Positions 46,731-57,211 of a DNA stretch of 64,000 nt are shown piece after piece. Numbering within the stretch: the stretch's first letter is position 1; each line of letters opens with the position of its first letter. The notes under the pieces were generated by a model. It saw only the letters and a program-made list of their open reading frames with translations. It searched no databases and had not been told where the DNA came from. The DNA comes from Leptodactylus fallax (Eukaryota > Chordata > Amphibia > Anura > Leptodactylidae): positions 153,970-217,969 of the forward strand of contig CAMRHE010001107.1 of NCBI GenBank assembly GCA_947044405.1. The letters are read 5' to 3'. A program made the position numbers and the translations under genes.

Positions 46731-47970
46731 TTGGCAATCTTCTATTCTGCATCAGGTAACGGCGATGGGCTTAGGAGGAAAAAGTCCTCTAAACGTAAAC
46801 ACCTAATGTTTTTGGACTGCAATACCCCTTTACCTGACGGCTATGATTTTACCCGCTGTCGCCAATGCCGCGGACCTCCGTCAGAAGAACCTTCTATAAG
46901 AGAGGTTGTCACCTGGGTAAAGGACTATATGGAGGAGTCTCTTAAGGAGATCCGTTCTTCCATCGCCCAGATTGCCAAGAAACCACGGGTTGAGACACAG
47001 TCCTCCCTATGCATCGCTGACGAAGATTATCAGATAGTGGACGAGACACTCTCATCTGACGATTCCACTGAAGATTCCAGCAGGCCGTGCTTCCCACTCG
47101 AAAAATTAAGCCGGCTGCTGAAGTCCATCCGGTCTAAGGATCGTGATGTTGACGGGGGAAGCCTCCGCGTCCACCTATAGAGGGCCTAGGGTCTTCCAAG
47201 TGGACCAGACATTACAAAAATTAATGTCTTCAGAGTGGAAATGTCCTGAAAAACCTCTTGTGGTTTCTAGGAGGTTCAAGGCTTTATTCCCAGTTGCTCA
47301 ATGGGATCAATGGGGTCCTCCTCCCAAGGTGGATATGGCGGTGGCCAAACTGTCCCGCCGCACTATGGTACCATCAGATGATGGATCAAATTTGCACGAC
47401 GCCATGGACAGGCGCATCGACAATACCCTCAAGAAGGCGTATTCAGCTGCCTCGGCCCAGACCGCTGTGGCGGTTGCGTCTTGTGAAGTGTCAGCCAAAT
47501 TACGCACTGACCTGGTTCATCTCGAGAGAGACATCGATTCTGGAGTCTCCAGAGATGAGCTGCTAGGGTTTCTAGGCTCGGTTTCCCTGGCAGCTGAATA
47601 TTTAGCGGAGGCCTCCCACCATCAATTAAGGCTGGCAGCCAAATCTCTGGCACTTACCACTGCAGCAAGAAGACCTCTATGGTTAAAACCCTGGAGAGCT
47701 GATTTCCCCTCAAAATATAATTTGTGCGCATTACCCTTTGAGCCAGGTAGAGTCTTTGGCAGTGCCCTAGATGAGATCCTGGAGGGCTTGGCTGATAGGA
47801 AGGGTAAAACTTTACCCCAGGCCTTTAGAGGTAGATCTAATTCTGGCCGTGATAGACGCTATCCGCCTCGTCGTGGACGGCAGTCCCAAAGAGGCTCTAG
47901 ATATTCCTCTAGAGGCGCCGTCCGGAGATTCCCGAAGTCTGATGATAAAAAGGAGAAGCCTAGCTTTTGA
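46731..47970 (+). pseudogene. DIRS gag-like protein, one frameshift
   Basis: The first frame (ending at 47180; no ATG at its opening, so the start is uncertain) has KRKHLMFLDCNTPLPDGYDF and a Cys cluster CRQC typical of DIRS gag N-termini. The second frame (to 47970) contains LMSSEWKCPEKP, HDAMDRRIDNTLKKAYSAAS and a C-terminal Arg/Gly-rich tail (RRGRQSQRGSRYSSRG) that probably binds RNA. An extra G in the G5 run at 47154-47158 explains the switch between frames. It forms the particle-like shell protein. It overlaps the RT frame from 47771. Confidence 0.85.
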
Positions 47971-49051
47971 CATCAGGAGCAGTCTTCCTGTGGCCGAGAT
48001 TCCTGTCGGGGGTCGTCTCCCCCATTTTTTCAACTGCTGGCAGGAAAAAATTCAAGACCCATGGGTCCTTCAGGTAATCCAAAAAGGATATGCAATCGAG
48101 TTCCTCCATCCTCCTCAGGATCGGTTTGTGTTAACTCGCAGCCTGCCTATAATGCAGCAGACTACATTGGAATGCTCCATCCGAGAATACATTCACAAGG
48201 GAGCTCTGGAGGAAGTCCCTTCTCTAGAAGAAGGATCCGGTGTCTATTCTCCCGTCTTCCTGGTACCAAAACCGGCAGACAAGTGGAGAATGGTCATAGA
48301 CTTAAGGTACCTCAACCGCTTCATCAAAAAGAAGCACTTCCGTATGGAAACCATAAAGTCTGTCACCACTTTTCTCCTCCAAGGCGATGTTTTCGTGACT
48401 TTGGATCTAAAAGACGCCTATTTGCATATTCCTATTTATCCTCCACACAGAAGGTTTCTAAGGATTGCCGTAGTAGTTTCCGGCCACACGAAGCATTTTC
48501 AGTTCACAGCACTACCCTTCGGGATCTCCTCTGCTCCCCACACCTTTACAAAGGTAGTGGCTCCTATAGCGGCCGCCCTCAGACTTCAGGGGATATTCGT
48601 GGTGCCTTATCTAGACGACTGGTTGATAAAAGCCCAGTCAGAGTCTGTTCTGCTCCAGCATCTACAGACAGCCGTGTCCCTGTTTCAGAGTCTGGGATGG
48701 CTTATAAACTGGGAGAAGTCGGTAACGATCCCTTCAACCCGAAGGAAGTTCCTCGGCTACTTCCTGGATTCAGTCCGCCTGCAGGTCTCCTTGACACCAG
48801 CAAGGAAGGAGAAACTGGTCGGTGCAGTCCGGCACCTCTTCAAAAAGCCGATAGCCTCCATCAGAACATTGATGAAAATCCTGGGCTTGATGTCTTCCTC
48901 AGTGGAGGCAGTCCCATGGGCTTTGTGGCACTTACGTCCCCTCCAGAAGGAGTTACTAGAGGCTTGGGATTGCTCCCTTCTTACACTCAGCAAGAAGATT
49001 CAACTCTCTCCCCCAGGACCCGTCTTTCCCTCAAGTGGTGGTTGCACCTGA
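47771..49051 (+). pseudogene. DIRS reverse transcriptase
   Basis: The 426-codon frame carries YSPVFLVPKPADKWRMVIDL, FVTLDLKDAYLHIPI (first catalytic Asp), FTALPFGISSAPHTFTK and the active-site YLDD at 48608-48619 (VVPYLDDWLIKAQS). GWLINWEKS and KFLGYFLDS follow. It would copy DIRS RNA through a rolling-circle-like path. The frame leaves the RNase H reading near 49011-49016 in a C-run and ends 35 bp later. In an intact relative, RT and RNase H should be one frame. Confidence 0.93.
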
Positions 49052-49840
49052 AAGACGGAAGGTCCACGGTCCAACCTTCTTGGACCCTGTTGACTACAGA
49101 TGCATCCCTCTCGGGATGGGGAGCCCATTTGGACGAAAACTCCATAAAGGGAGTCTGGAGCGCTCCAGAAAGAAGGACCTCGTCCAACTGGAAGGAGCTC
49201 AGAGCTGTATATCGTGCCTTACTCCATTTCTCGCCTCTTCTCAAGGGAAGAGCAGTCAAAATCCGGTCAGACAACATGACCACAGTGCTGTACGTGAACA
49301 GACAGGGAGGCACCAGATCACCAACCCTCCTCAGGGAGGCAGATCTGATATTTACATGGGCAGAGAAAAATCTAACCCATTTATCCGCAGTTCACATCAA
49401 GGGCTCCCTGAACATAGTAGCGGATCGGTTGAGTCGGGGTCATGCCGTATCAGGAGAATGGTCACTCAATCCAGAAGTCTTTCATCAGATTACCCTGAAG
49501 TGGGGTCTTCCAGAAATAGACCTCATGGCAACCCGACTCAACGCCAAGGTGGAGACGTTCTGTTCCCTTTACCAGGAGGACAATCCCTTGGCAGTGGATG
49601 CCCTGTCCATCCCTTGGAGGTCCAGGCTGGCATACATCTTCCCTCCAATTCCAATAATACCGAAGGTATTGATGAAAATCAGACAGGACCAAGTCTCTGT
49701 GATAGCCATCATTCCATTCTGGCCAAAAAGAGCTTGGTTTTCCCAACTCATGGAGATGAGTCGAGGGATATATTGGAGGCTTCCCCCCCATCCAGAACCT
49801 GGTTTCCCAAGGATCTCTGAAGTGCCAGGATCTCTGGAGA
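49005..49840 (+). pseudogene. DIRS RNase H and methyltransferase-like domain
   Basis: The frame continues from RT after the net minus-one change: TLSPRTRLSLKWWL, then RNase H LLTTDASLSGWGAHL (about 49085-49130), the Glu in NWKELRAVY, SDNMTTVLYVN and VADRLSR near 49420. The downstream block EIDLMATRLNAKVETF, then AIIPFWPKRAWFSQL, matches the adenine-methyltransferase-like module of DIRS elements. The domain order is standard for the clade. The frame is shared with the recombinase and shows no stop. Confidence 0.85.
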
Positions 49841-50904
49841 TTCAACCTGACAGCCTGGAGGTTGAGCAGTCCCTACAGCAGGATAGAGGACTGTCAGAGG
49901 CCGTCCTGAAGACCCTTTCTTCTGCAAGAGCAGACTCTACCAATAAGAACTACCAGAGGACAGCCAAGATTTTCATGGAGTGGTGCTCCAAGAAGGGTAT
50001 TAATAATTTACAACCTTCAACGGCTGATATTTTAAATTTTCTTCAGGACGGTTTGGATAAGGGCCTTGCCCCTGCCACTTTGAAAGTGCAGATTGCGGCC
50101 CTCTCCGCTCATTTGAACAGACGTCTGTCTCAGGATCCTCTGGTTGCAAGGTTCCTTAAAGGGGCAATGAGGCTAAAGCCCTCAGTATCATCTCCAGTTC
50201 CCCAGTGGGACCTTGCGGTAGTCCTTACAGGCCTGTGCGGTCCTCCATTTGGACCCTTGGAGACTACGGAGCTAAAATATTTGGCCTACAAAACCGTTTT
50301 TTTGTTGGCTATTACATCTGCCAAAAGAGTAGGGGAACTCCAGGCTCTCTCTTCTAGAGAACCGTACATTGTGTTTTTTGCAGATAGGGTGCACCTTAGA
50401 TTTTTGCCTGGGTTTAACCCTAAGGTCCCCTCATGCTATAATAGCAATCAGCTAATTTCGCTACCAGTGTTTTTCCCCACTCCAACCTCTGAGGAGGAAG
50501 AAAAGCTCCACACCTTAGATGTGGTAAGGTGTCTGCGGATTTACCTATCCCGCACTCAACCGTTTAGGAAGGCCGAAAACCTACTAATTAATATGCAGGG
50601 TAAAAACAAAGGCCTCAAGGCTTCCAAGCCTACTCTATCCACATGGATCAAGGAGACAATTAGGTCTTCCTTCCTTATTCAGGAGTTACTCCCTCCAGTT
50701 TTTTCTACGGCCCACTCGACCAGGGCTGTGTCGACTTCTTGGGCTGAGTACCGGTCCTTACCTTTGGACCAGATTTGTGCGGCTGCATCATGGTCATCCC
50801 AGTTGACCTTTGTCAAACATTATCGTTTAGACGTCCGCAGTTCCCAGACAACTGCCTTTGGTCAGACAGTCCTTGACGTTGTAAGGCGAGGAAACCCTCC
50901 CTAG
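49841..50904 (+). CDS. DIRS tyrosine recombinase
   Basis: The frame reads SARADSTNKNYQRTAKIFME (core-binding domain) and AATLKVQ-like helices. The catalytic residues then appear: Arg in SAKRVGELQAL (near 50330), His-x-x-Arg in AHSTRAVSTSWAE (50709-50747) and Tyr in FVKHYRLDV (Tyr codon 50821-50823). It integrates a circular cDNA at a trinucleotide without target duplication. It stops at 50902-50904. The domain appears intact, although its own start is uncertain because it follows the RNase H/MT region in the same frame. Confidence 0.9.
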
Positions 50905-50922
50905 GGGAATTACTTGCTATCT

Positions 50923-51007
50923 CCCCATATTGTGCTGCTGTCGGACGTAAGGGGAATCGTTGATTGTAATGTCAATCTGTATTCCCTTAGTCCAGACAGC
51001 AGCACAA
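50923..51007. repeat. DIRS internal complementary region
   Basis: 50923-50954 is the complement of the left outer end 45928-45959. 50958-51007 is the complement of the right outer end 51170-51219. Between them lies one trinucleotide AAT (50955-50957), that is ATT on the other strand. This copy of a circle junction is what allows DIRS elements to regenerate their ends. Confidence 0.96.
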
Positions 51008-51050
51008 GGCTTCCCTCCCTAGAAGCTTGTTTCCTTTTACTTTATAATTT

Positions 51051-51219
51051 ACACAGTGGAGGGAGGTCTCAGGTGCCCTCTTATAGGGCTAGTAGGAGGC
51101 ACCTTAAATTTGGTGCTAATTAAAGGTTCCACTGTCCTAAACAACACACAGGGGCAGAGATACCCCATATTGTGCTGCTGTCTGGACTAAGGGAATACAG
51201 ATTGACATTACAATCAACG
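51051..51219 (-). repeat. DIRS right inverted terminal repeat with extension
   Basis: Complement of 45936-46071, followed by an unpaired extension 51185-51219 that is represented only in the internal complementary region. Confidence 0.93.
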
Positions 51220-51919
51220 ATTGTGCACCCAATGTGTTTGTGTTTTGTTATCTTTTAAGTTTATTTTATAAAGATTTGAATTTTTATACGTCCATATAAA
51301 ATTAGTGAGTGACTCTCCTATATTTAGTCATATACTAGCCTTGGCACGTAATACTGTACAACTTATTATTTCAATATTGTATGTCCATAGTGGAAGGTCA
51401 AGGGGAGGAGGGATCATCTCAGAGGTTATAAAGCTTTGAATAGTAATGACTAAATCGATCTGCTATATCTGAAGGGTTGATTAATTTATCCTTAGTAAAG
51501 GGATCTAGAAAGAATGGATTTCGAGCTTTTTGTTGTAGGAGCTGCTAACACATTACGTGCTCAATTATCCAGGGAGTAATACAAGCTTTAACCTTTTTTC
51601 AGGTTTTTCTCATAATCTGATAATAATACATTTCTTGTTGGGAATGGAAAAGTTATTCTGCATGAGAGATGGAAAGGCTAGATCTGTTCCACATTTTTTC
51701 TCCTGGAGATCCTCCAAGAGAGTGGAAAACTGGGCTTGTCTTGTTTTTTTTTTAACAAAATGGGCATGTTTAATAAAAGAGCCTCGGATGCAGTGGCATA
51801 ACTAGGAATGGCTGGGCCCCAAGGCGAACATTTGACATGGGGCCCCCCGAAGCCGCCGCCCCCAATCCCCCAAGCCGCCACCCCCAACCCCCCCCACACA
51901 AACCGCATTCCTGCGCACA

Positions 51920-52340
51920 CTATTATGCCCCATAGTGGCCCCTGCACACGGTATTATGTCCCAAAGTGGCCCCTGCACACGGTATTATGCCCCATAGTGG
52001 CCCCTGGACACGATATTATGCAGCATAGTGGCCCCTGCACACAATATTATGCCCCATAGTGGCCCCTGCACACAGTAGTTTGCCCCATAGTAGCCCCTGC
52101 ACACAGTAGTTTGCCCCATAGTGGCCCCTGCACACAGTAGTTTGCCCCATAGTGGTCCCTGCACACAGTAGTTTGCCCCATAGTAGCCCCTGCACACAGT
52201 AGTTTGCCCCATAGTAGCCCCTGTACACAGTAGTTTGCCCCATAGTGGCCCCTGCACACAGTAGTTTGCCCCATAGTGGCCCCTGCACACAGTAGTTTGC
52301 CCCATAGTGGCCCCTGCACACAGTATTATGCCCCATAGTG
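51920..52340. repeat. 31-bp minisatellite array
   Basis: About 13 tandem copies of GCCCCATAGTGGCCCCTGCA plus CACAGTAGTTT, period 31 bp (unit starts 52082, 52113, 52144). Outer units carry ATTATG in place of AGTTTG and are 30 bp long. The motif is the complement of the 33990-34430 array. Confidence 0.96.
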
Positions 52341-52358
52341 GACCATCCATGAACGATT

Positions 52359-52655
52359 ATTATACTCTGGGGTCTTTTCAGACCCCAGAGTATAATGATC
52401 GGAGACCCAGGGGAGGATAGAAACATAGAAAACACTGCAACTTACCTCTTCCTCGCTCCGGTGCACTCCCGTGCGCTACTTCGGCCATCTTCAATGTTGG
52501 ACCGGATCTCGCGCGATCCAGGCCAGCGTCGCGATCCAGGCCCGAAGCCTGCGCAGCGGCGGAGAGGTGAGTTACAGTGTTTTTTATGTTCGCTCACCTC
52601 CCCTGGGCCCCCGATCGTTATACTCCGGGGTCTCAAAAGACCCCGGAGTATAACG
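52359..52655. repeat. Palindrome-bounded module in hAT MITE
   Basis: Palindromes at 52359-52396 (ATACTCTGGGGTCTTTTCAG core) and 52616-52655 (TCCGGGGTCTCAAAAGACCC core) bracket about 220 bp. The inner flanks are also inverted (GACCCAGGGGAGG facing CCTCCCCTGGGCC). Confidence 0.9.
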
Positions 52656-52929
52656 ATAGCAGTGATTGTGGGGTTCGCGGTAGCGACTGCCACAGGGCTC
52701 CGGGCCCCGTAATGTTCCGGGCCCTGTGGCAGTTGCTACCACTGTTACCCCGGTAGTTACGCCCCTGCTCGGATGAATGCCTTGTGAGAATTCCAAAGAG
52801 CATAAACCTTAGTAGCAAAATATTCCTTTAAATCTTTCTCAATACTATATCTATATTTAGAGTGGGATAGGAGAAAGAAATTACACCTCCATAGGTAAGT
52901 AAGAGAGGCCTTTTCAGTATCTGTGATTG

Positions 52930-53495
52930 TATCTGCAATAGGAGCGTGGTCAGACCATTTATTAATGTTAATTGAGAATTGTGTGGAGGCAGATAGTCAT
53001 GTTCAGTCTAAGAGAAATAGATCAATCCTAGAGTAGCTATCATGCACCTTAGAATAGAAGGAGTAATCCTTCTTTGCACTATGGTGGGCTCTCCACACAT
53101 TATATAAATCATGTTTCCATAGAAACACCTGTAGGGAGGTCCCTCCTCCACAGGATGAAGAAGATACAGTATATCTAAGGATTTTTCCTCTATCAAGTTA
53201 AAATATCACTGTCTAGACAAATGATTTATTTAAGAAAGTGGATGTGACAGGTATTGGGAGCATATAATGTAACCAGAGTGCTTAATATGTTATTTACATA
53301 GCCAAGAAGTATGATATACCTCCCATGTACATCCACTTTTTCTAGAAGTGGTTGACAGGTGACTGTATTTTTGAAGGCAATACGGACTCCTCTGGTTTTA
53401 GAGAAATGGTGGGATTGGTAGATCTCAGGAAAAGCATGATTGTGAATTCTATGGTCATGTTTTTGAATAATGTGCATTTCTGGACAGGGGCACAC
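52930..53495 (-). pseudogene. L1 endonuclease fragment, minus strand
   Basis: The minus-strand frame includes RGVRIAFKNTVTCQPLLEKV, the GRYIILLGYVNN block and LYAPNT. In another frame follow a KKDYSFYSKVHDSYSRIDLF block near 53090-53030 and a SDHAPI-like motif near 52950. These are endonuclease motifs; the catalytic GDFN region is missing. Decayed. Confidence 0.82.
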
Positions 53496-53985
53496 CGCTA
53501 ATGAGTCGAAGTGAGGCGGCCGCCTCAGGCGGCACTGTCCGTCACTGTCTGGGGGGCGGCATTTTTACTATTGAATGTAAACCCAAAAAAAAAAAAAAGC
53601 TGAGCGGGGCCTGTCCTGGGCTGGTTTACGAGACGTCGCATCTCAGCGCAGGTGGCGATACAATGATGTGATTGCGCGCCTATGCTGAGAAACAGACATC
53701 GCAGACAAGAAGAGGAAGCAGCGGCGGCTGCATCAAGGCATCGCAGGTGAGTATAACTTTTTTTTTATATATAAATAGGCCGTAACCTGCTGGAGTATCC
53801 CCAGCAGGTAATGGCCTATTTATTTACCTACCCCACGTCTGCTCGTGGCCGCCTCCGCTTCCCCTTCTGCTATGGGACGCAGAAAGGGAAGTGGATGCCG
53901 CTATGAGCAGCTGCGGGCATCGGTAAGTGAGGCTGAGGGCCTCAAATACTACTATTATCATACTCCGGGGTCTTTTCAAGAATTC
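53485..53985. mobile_element. hAT element left-end copy
   Basis: The start CAGGGGCACACCGCTAATGA and the next 500 bp are a close copy of 33195-33690, including ACGAGACGTCGCATCTCAG and GCTTCCCCTTCTGCTATGGG. It adds an AACCTGCTGG...CCAGCAGGTAATGGCC hairpin (53783-53815) absent from the other copy. It ends within half of the recurrent palindrome (53956-53980). No right end was seen. Confidence 0.82.
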
Positions 53986-54094
53986 TTAGCGGTTATCATC
54001 ACTTATTTAAGGTGTTTATTAGTGTCTAAACCCATAAGGAGGACCATATTCGCCATTTTGTTCCCATTGTGCTGATGGAGCCGATACTGCTCTT

Positions 54095-55517
54095 GCCACC
54101 CCTACCCTCTCCCACAGCTGCCATGCCAATGCCAAGTTGAGCGCTCAGGGCGCCCCCGATCAAACATACGAGAGAATGGACGATGGCGCAGATAGGCAGC
54201 AGCCAACTTAATACATAGGATATCTCTATAGTAGTTCAGTTTGTCCTCCCTTTCAGCGGGTGTAAAAAAGGCCCACATTTTTCCCCGATAGCGAGGGTCT
54301 AACATGGTGGAGAGTCAGTAGTCATCCCTCTGCCGAATGGTGACAATTCGACTGTCACTGCACAAGGAAGACAGCATGCTTCAGGCCATTTGCTCAAGTG
54401 ACTCCGAGGGACTCCCTGCATCCATCTCCACTGCATACTGCCACGGTGTGTCTGGGTCATCTGCCTCATCATCCTCATCTCCCTCTGGCTGTTATGGTTG
54501 CTCCTGCTCCTCCTCTCCACCCATTTGGCTACACATTGTTTGTGCTCCAATGTCATCCTCCTCCTCCTCCAGTTCAGTCCCCACAGGGCTCATGTGGCCG
54601 TGAGATGTAGATGCCACATCTCCAGTCCCCTGACCAGCCAGATTGAAAAGCATCTTTTCCAGGATGTGAATCAGTGAAATGACATTGTTCATCCCGTAGT
54701 CCTGGCGACTGGCTAACAAAGTGGCCTCCTCAAAGGGAACAAGCAAAAAACCAAAAAATCTATTATTCTTACTTGTATTGCGCATTCATATTATGCAGCG
54801 CTTTACAGACATTGACAGTCACTGTCCCATATAGGGCTCACAATCTACATTCTGTATCAGTATGTCTTTGGAGTATGGGAGGAAACCCACACAAACACGG
54901 GGAAAACATACAAACTCGCATATACTGTATATAACTCGCAACATCGCATATCACCCTATGTTGTTTGAGGCCATGCTGCAGCTCAAGGAGGGTGTGTGAG
55001 TGAAGTGCATGCAAAGTTTCCTTGACATTTTTAGGGTGTCTTACAGATGGGTGAAACACTTAAGGAAATGCTTGACAACCAGGTTGAACACGTGCGCCAT
55101 GCAGGGCGCATGGCTCAGCTCTCCTTGACGAAGCGTCGACACCATGTTCTTCCCGTTGTCGGTCACCATGGTTCCGATTTTGAGGTGTCGCGGAGAAAGC
55201 CAGGATTCGATTTCTTGAGGAAGGACACGGAGCAGTTCCTCCTCTGTGTGATTCCGTTCGCCCAGGCAAACGAGGTGTAGAACAGCGTAACACCGCTGTG
55301 CCCTGCACATGTGGTATGCTGGTGGAGCACTGTGAATTGTCCCTGCAGTGGAGGCTGAGGAGACAGTGGAGGATGAGACTGACATTGTTGCAGGACCAAT
55401 GGCGTGAGAACGTGGAGGCTGAAGCTGGAGTGTCTGGGCAGGCACCACATTAACCCAGTGGTCCGTAAATGACATTGTTATCGAAACCCAAACTGGGTTC
55501 AAAATTCTGATTGTCAT
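54095..55517 (-). pseudogene. hAT-superfamily transposase, decayed, minus strand
   Basis: On the minus strand an N-proximal TDHWVN block (about 55465) is followed by ESWLSPRHLKIGTMVTDNGK near 55210-55150 and CMAHVFNLVVKHFL near 55100-55060. A middle part (54785-54600) with ASRQDYGMNNVISLIHIL follows an inserted LINE-related repeat (54757-54912). The C-terminal LDPRYRGKM...FTPAEREDKLNYYRDILC is at 54303-54200. This order fits ZBED-type hAT transposases (RNase H-like core, then a dimerisation tail). Multiple frameshifts occur. Whether it belonged to the hAT end at 53485 is unclear. Confidence 0.82.
54757..54912 (-). repeat. L2/CR1-related short interspersed repeat
   Basis: A copy of a common amphibian repeat: GCAGCGCTTTACAGACATTG, GGGCTCACAATCTACATTCT, TATGGGAGGAAACCC and ACACGGGGAAAACATACAAA. 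It lies within the hAT transposase remnant, so it is a later insertion. Confidence 0.8.
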
Positions 55518-55557
55518 GTGGTGCCAAATTATTTATAATCCATATGGATATATATAT

Positions 55558-56098
55558 TGTGAGCTCACAGATAAAGAACTAGCCTGACACACTCAGTCGG
55601 TGTTAATCAAGTTGTGTTTATTAAAAACATAGCATAAGCTTTTATACAGAACAGTAAATAATTATGAATTATAACAGAACATGCGTGAAAACTGGTAAAC
55701 CTGATTGACCATTGGCGGGAGGAGGGTCTTGACACACCCCCTTACTCATTTCAATAATCAAAGTATATTAGCACTATGAGCTACGTAATGCAAAGCATGG
55801 CTGGGACCTGTTGTTCTACATTGTACATCTGAGGGGAGAAATTGCACAGCTACGTGCTGGGGGCTGTTTGCGTAAGCAGTGTTACTCTCCAGACTCTTCG
55901 AAGGACAGCTCACAGAAAGTTTATAAACAAACAAGTCCACTAGGACATGCTGCCCTAGACTGGGTGTCTGGCCTTGCTCTCAGTGTATATCCTTATCATT
56001 AGAAGCTGTAAGCTTCTTATACTAGATGCATTTCTATAATTGTTAAGAATAACAAGCTAATGAGAAGTTAAAGAGACAGACATTTAATTTCTATAACA
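55558..56098 (-). repeat. Retroviral-type LTR (3-prime), minus strand
   Basis: On the minus strand it begins TGTTATAGAAATT at 56098 after a purine-rich tract and ends CTCACA at 55558. AATAAA lies near 55617-55622. At 541 bp it matches the layout expected downstream of the pol remnants at 56430-57920. The opposite LTR was not found in the window. Confidence 0.7.
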
Positions 56099-56429
56099 TA
56101 TTCCCACCTCTTGTGATTTTTTTAACACAATACATGCCTGTACGTTCAGTTTCTAGAACTGCTGGACTTCTTAACCTTCTTCACCAGATTCCAGGTCATG
56201 TGGACATACTATTGTGTCAAGCATCACAACATCCTGACTTCCTGCACACGTTGAGTGGGATATACATGTCTGCAGTGGGGTCATATTCACATATGTCCCT
56301 TTCTTACAGGTAGTACATTTCTCTACAATGCATATGATCAGTCTGTACATTTGCATAGAAGCATAACAGGATTATGGGTGCAAATCCATCAGTCCAATAG
56401 TCTTTAGGTTTTCTTCTCAGGATCCATAT

Positions 56430-57211
56430 CCTTTAACAGTTTATTGTCCCATTTGTCTTTAAGAACATTATCCAGTGGGGACACACCACCATGACAACAA
56501 GGTTCTCCTTGTAGTTTCACAGCTGTACTGGTTGTCACCAGGACCTGGAAGGGACCGTTGAATCGAGGCCCTTCTCACGTGTCTCTTTATCACCATCCAA
56601 TCTTTGGGTTGTAGCTTATGGGTTCCTTCCACTAACTCAGAATCTGGAAGGAAGGAGGAAACTCGAGAGTGTACATTAGTCAAATGTTTTTGGCAATCCA
56701 TCACATAGTCAGTCTGCACACCATTCTACATCTGGAACAATTGTGAAAAATACAATCCAAATACTCTAGGGGCTGAGGCCAATCCTTCTGTCAGGAGTCA
56801 GGAGTGTACCTTACAGAAAGACAAATACAAGTGACAATATTCTCCACTTCTCTGGGGACGGTACTGGTAAGGAACACTTGCTGTATCCCCACAGCCTCCA
56901 TTATTTCTCTCATTACCTGTCCTGTATAGTGAGTTCCATTATCTCTTTTATGGTCACGGGGATGCCATACCTGCACACTACTTCTTTCAGTAGTTTATCT
57001 GCAGTTCCTTTTTCAGTGGTTTTCTGCACCAGAAATGCCTCAGGTCATCCTGAAGAGAGATCAATACACACAAGCACGTACTCATACCCTCCCACCTTTG
57101 GTAACTGTATATAGTTAACCCGCAATCTCTGAAACAGGTACAAGGGTTTTGGGGGGGGGGAGGGTTTCTGAGAAACCTTTCACCTTCTGGCCTACATTGT
57201 GTTTGACACAT
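56430..57211 (-). pseudogene. Endogenous retrovirus integrase region, decayed
   Basis: Minus-strand coding in several frames shows a C/H-containing start near 57205 (MCQTQCRPEGERF); the catalytic-core block DNGTHYTGQVMREIMEAVGI with the second catalytic Asp (56935-56880); and the C-terminal LQPKDWMVIKRHVRR (about 56605-56560). The enzyme joins viral DNA to host DNA. Stops and frameshifts separate the blocks. There is almost no room for env before the LTR, so env is deleted or was never present in this copy. Gamma/epsilon-like affinity is an inference. Confidence 0.75.

Larger units (their letters stand above)
45928..51219 (+). mobile_element. DIRS-type tyrosine-recombinase retrotransposon, near complete (5.29 kb)
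   Basis: Inverted terminal repeats lie at 45936-46071 and 51051-51184. The right end extends about 35 bp further. An internal complementary region at 50923-51007 joins the complements of both outer ends. ORFs for gag, RT/RNase H/methyltransferase-like and tyrosine recombinase occur in the usual order. There is no target duplication, only the shared trinucleotide ATT (45925-45927, 51220-51222). Two single-base homopolymer indels (47154-47158 and about 49011-49016) break the frames. Confidence 0.95.
45364..51375. mobile_element. Snapback (foldback) element with 19-bp target duplication, hosting the DIRS
   Basis: The target duplication ATTGTATGTCCATAGTGGA is at 45345-45363 and 51376-51394. Left arm 45367-45515 is complementary to a right arm split in two by the DIRS insertion (45881-45927 and 51220-51322). 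The loop is 45516-45880. The right end carries about 55 bp not found on the left (51321-51375). Excluding the DIRS the element is about 720 bp. The long duplication suggests target-primed insertion, possibly a Penelope-like or LINE-derived inverted copy. No coding motif was found. Confidence 0.75.
51791..52767. mobile_element. hAT MITE, 977 bp, with perfect 8-bp duplication
   Basis: CTCGGATG flanks the element at 51783-51790 and 52768-52775. The ends are CAGTGGCATAACTAGGAATG and (complemented) CAGGGGCGTAACTACCGGGG. It contains a 31-bp minisatellite (51920-52340) and a palindrome-bounded module (52359-52655). Non-coding. Relatives are at 3431-3617 and 63037-63447. Confidence 0.95.
51376..53495 (-). 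mobile_element. L1-clade LINE, minus strand, split by a hAT MITE
   Basis: On the minus strand, endonuclease coding (53495 down to about 52930) leads to a linker (52920-52776), then the hAT MITE, then more linker (51782-51395). It continues beyond the snapback element at 45363-45190. Coding across the hAT junction reads KAFIRG then SFIKHAHFVKKKQ, confirming one element. Confidence 0.85.

Noticed and set aside
48061..48960. Upstream third of the long frame that contains the DIRS recombinase
   Set aside because: It overlaps the RT in a different frame and shows no motif. The conserved coding here is the RT frame, so this part is probably open by chance.
51920..52340. CRISPR-like spacing of 30-bp repeats
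   Set aside because: Units are directly tandem with no unique spacers, and the genome is eukaryotic. It is a minisatellite.
51985..52435. Open frames of 90-139 codons over the 31-bp array
   Set aside because: Again a tandem-repeat effect, not genes. The amino-acid repeats simply cycle through the three frames.
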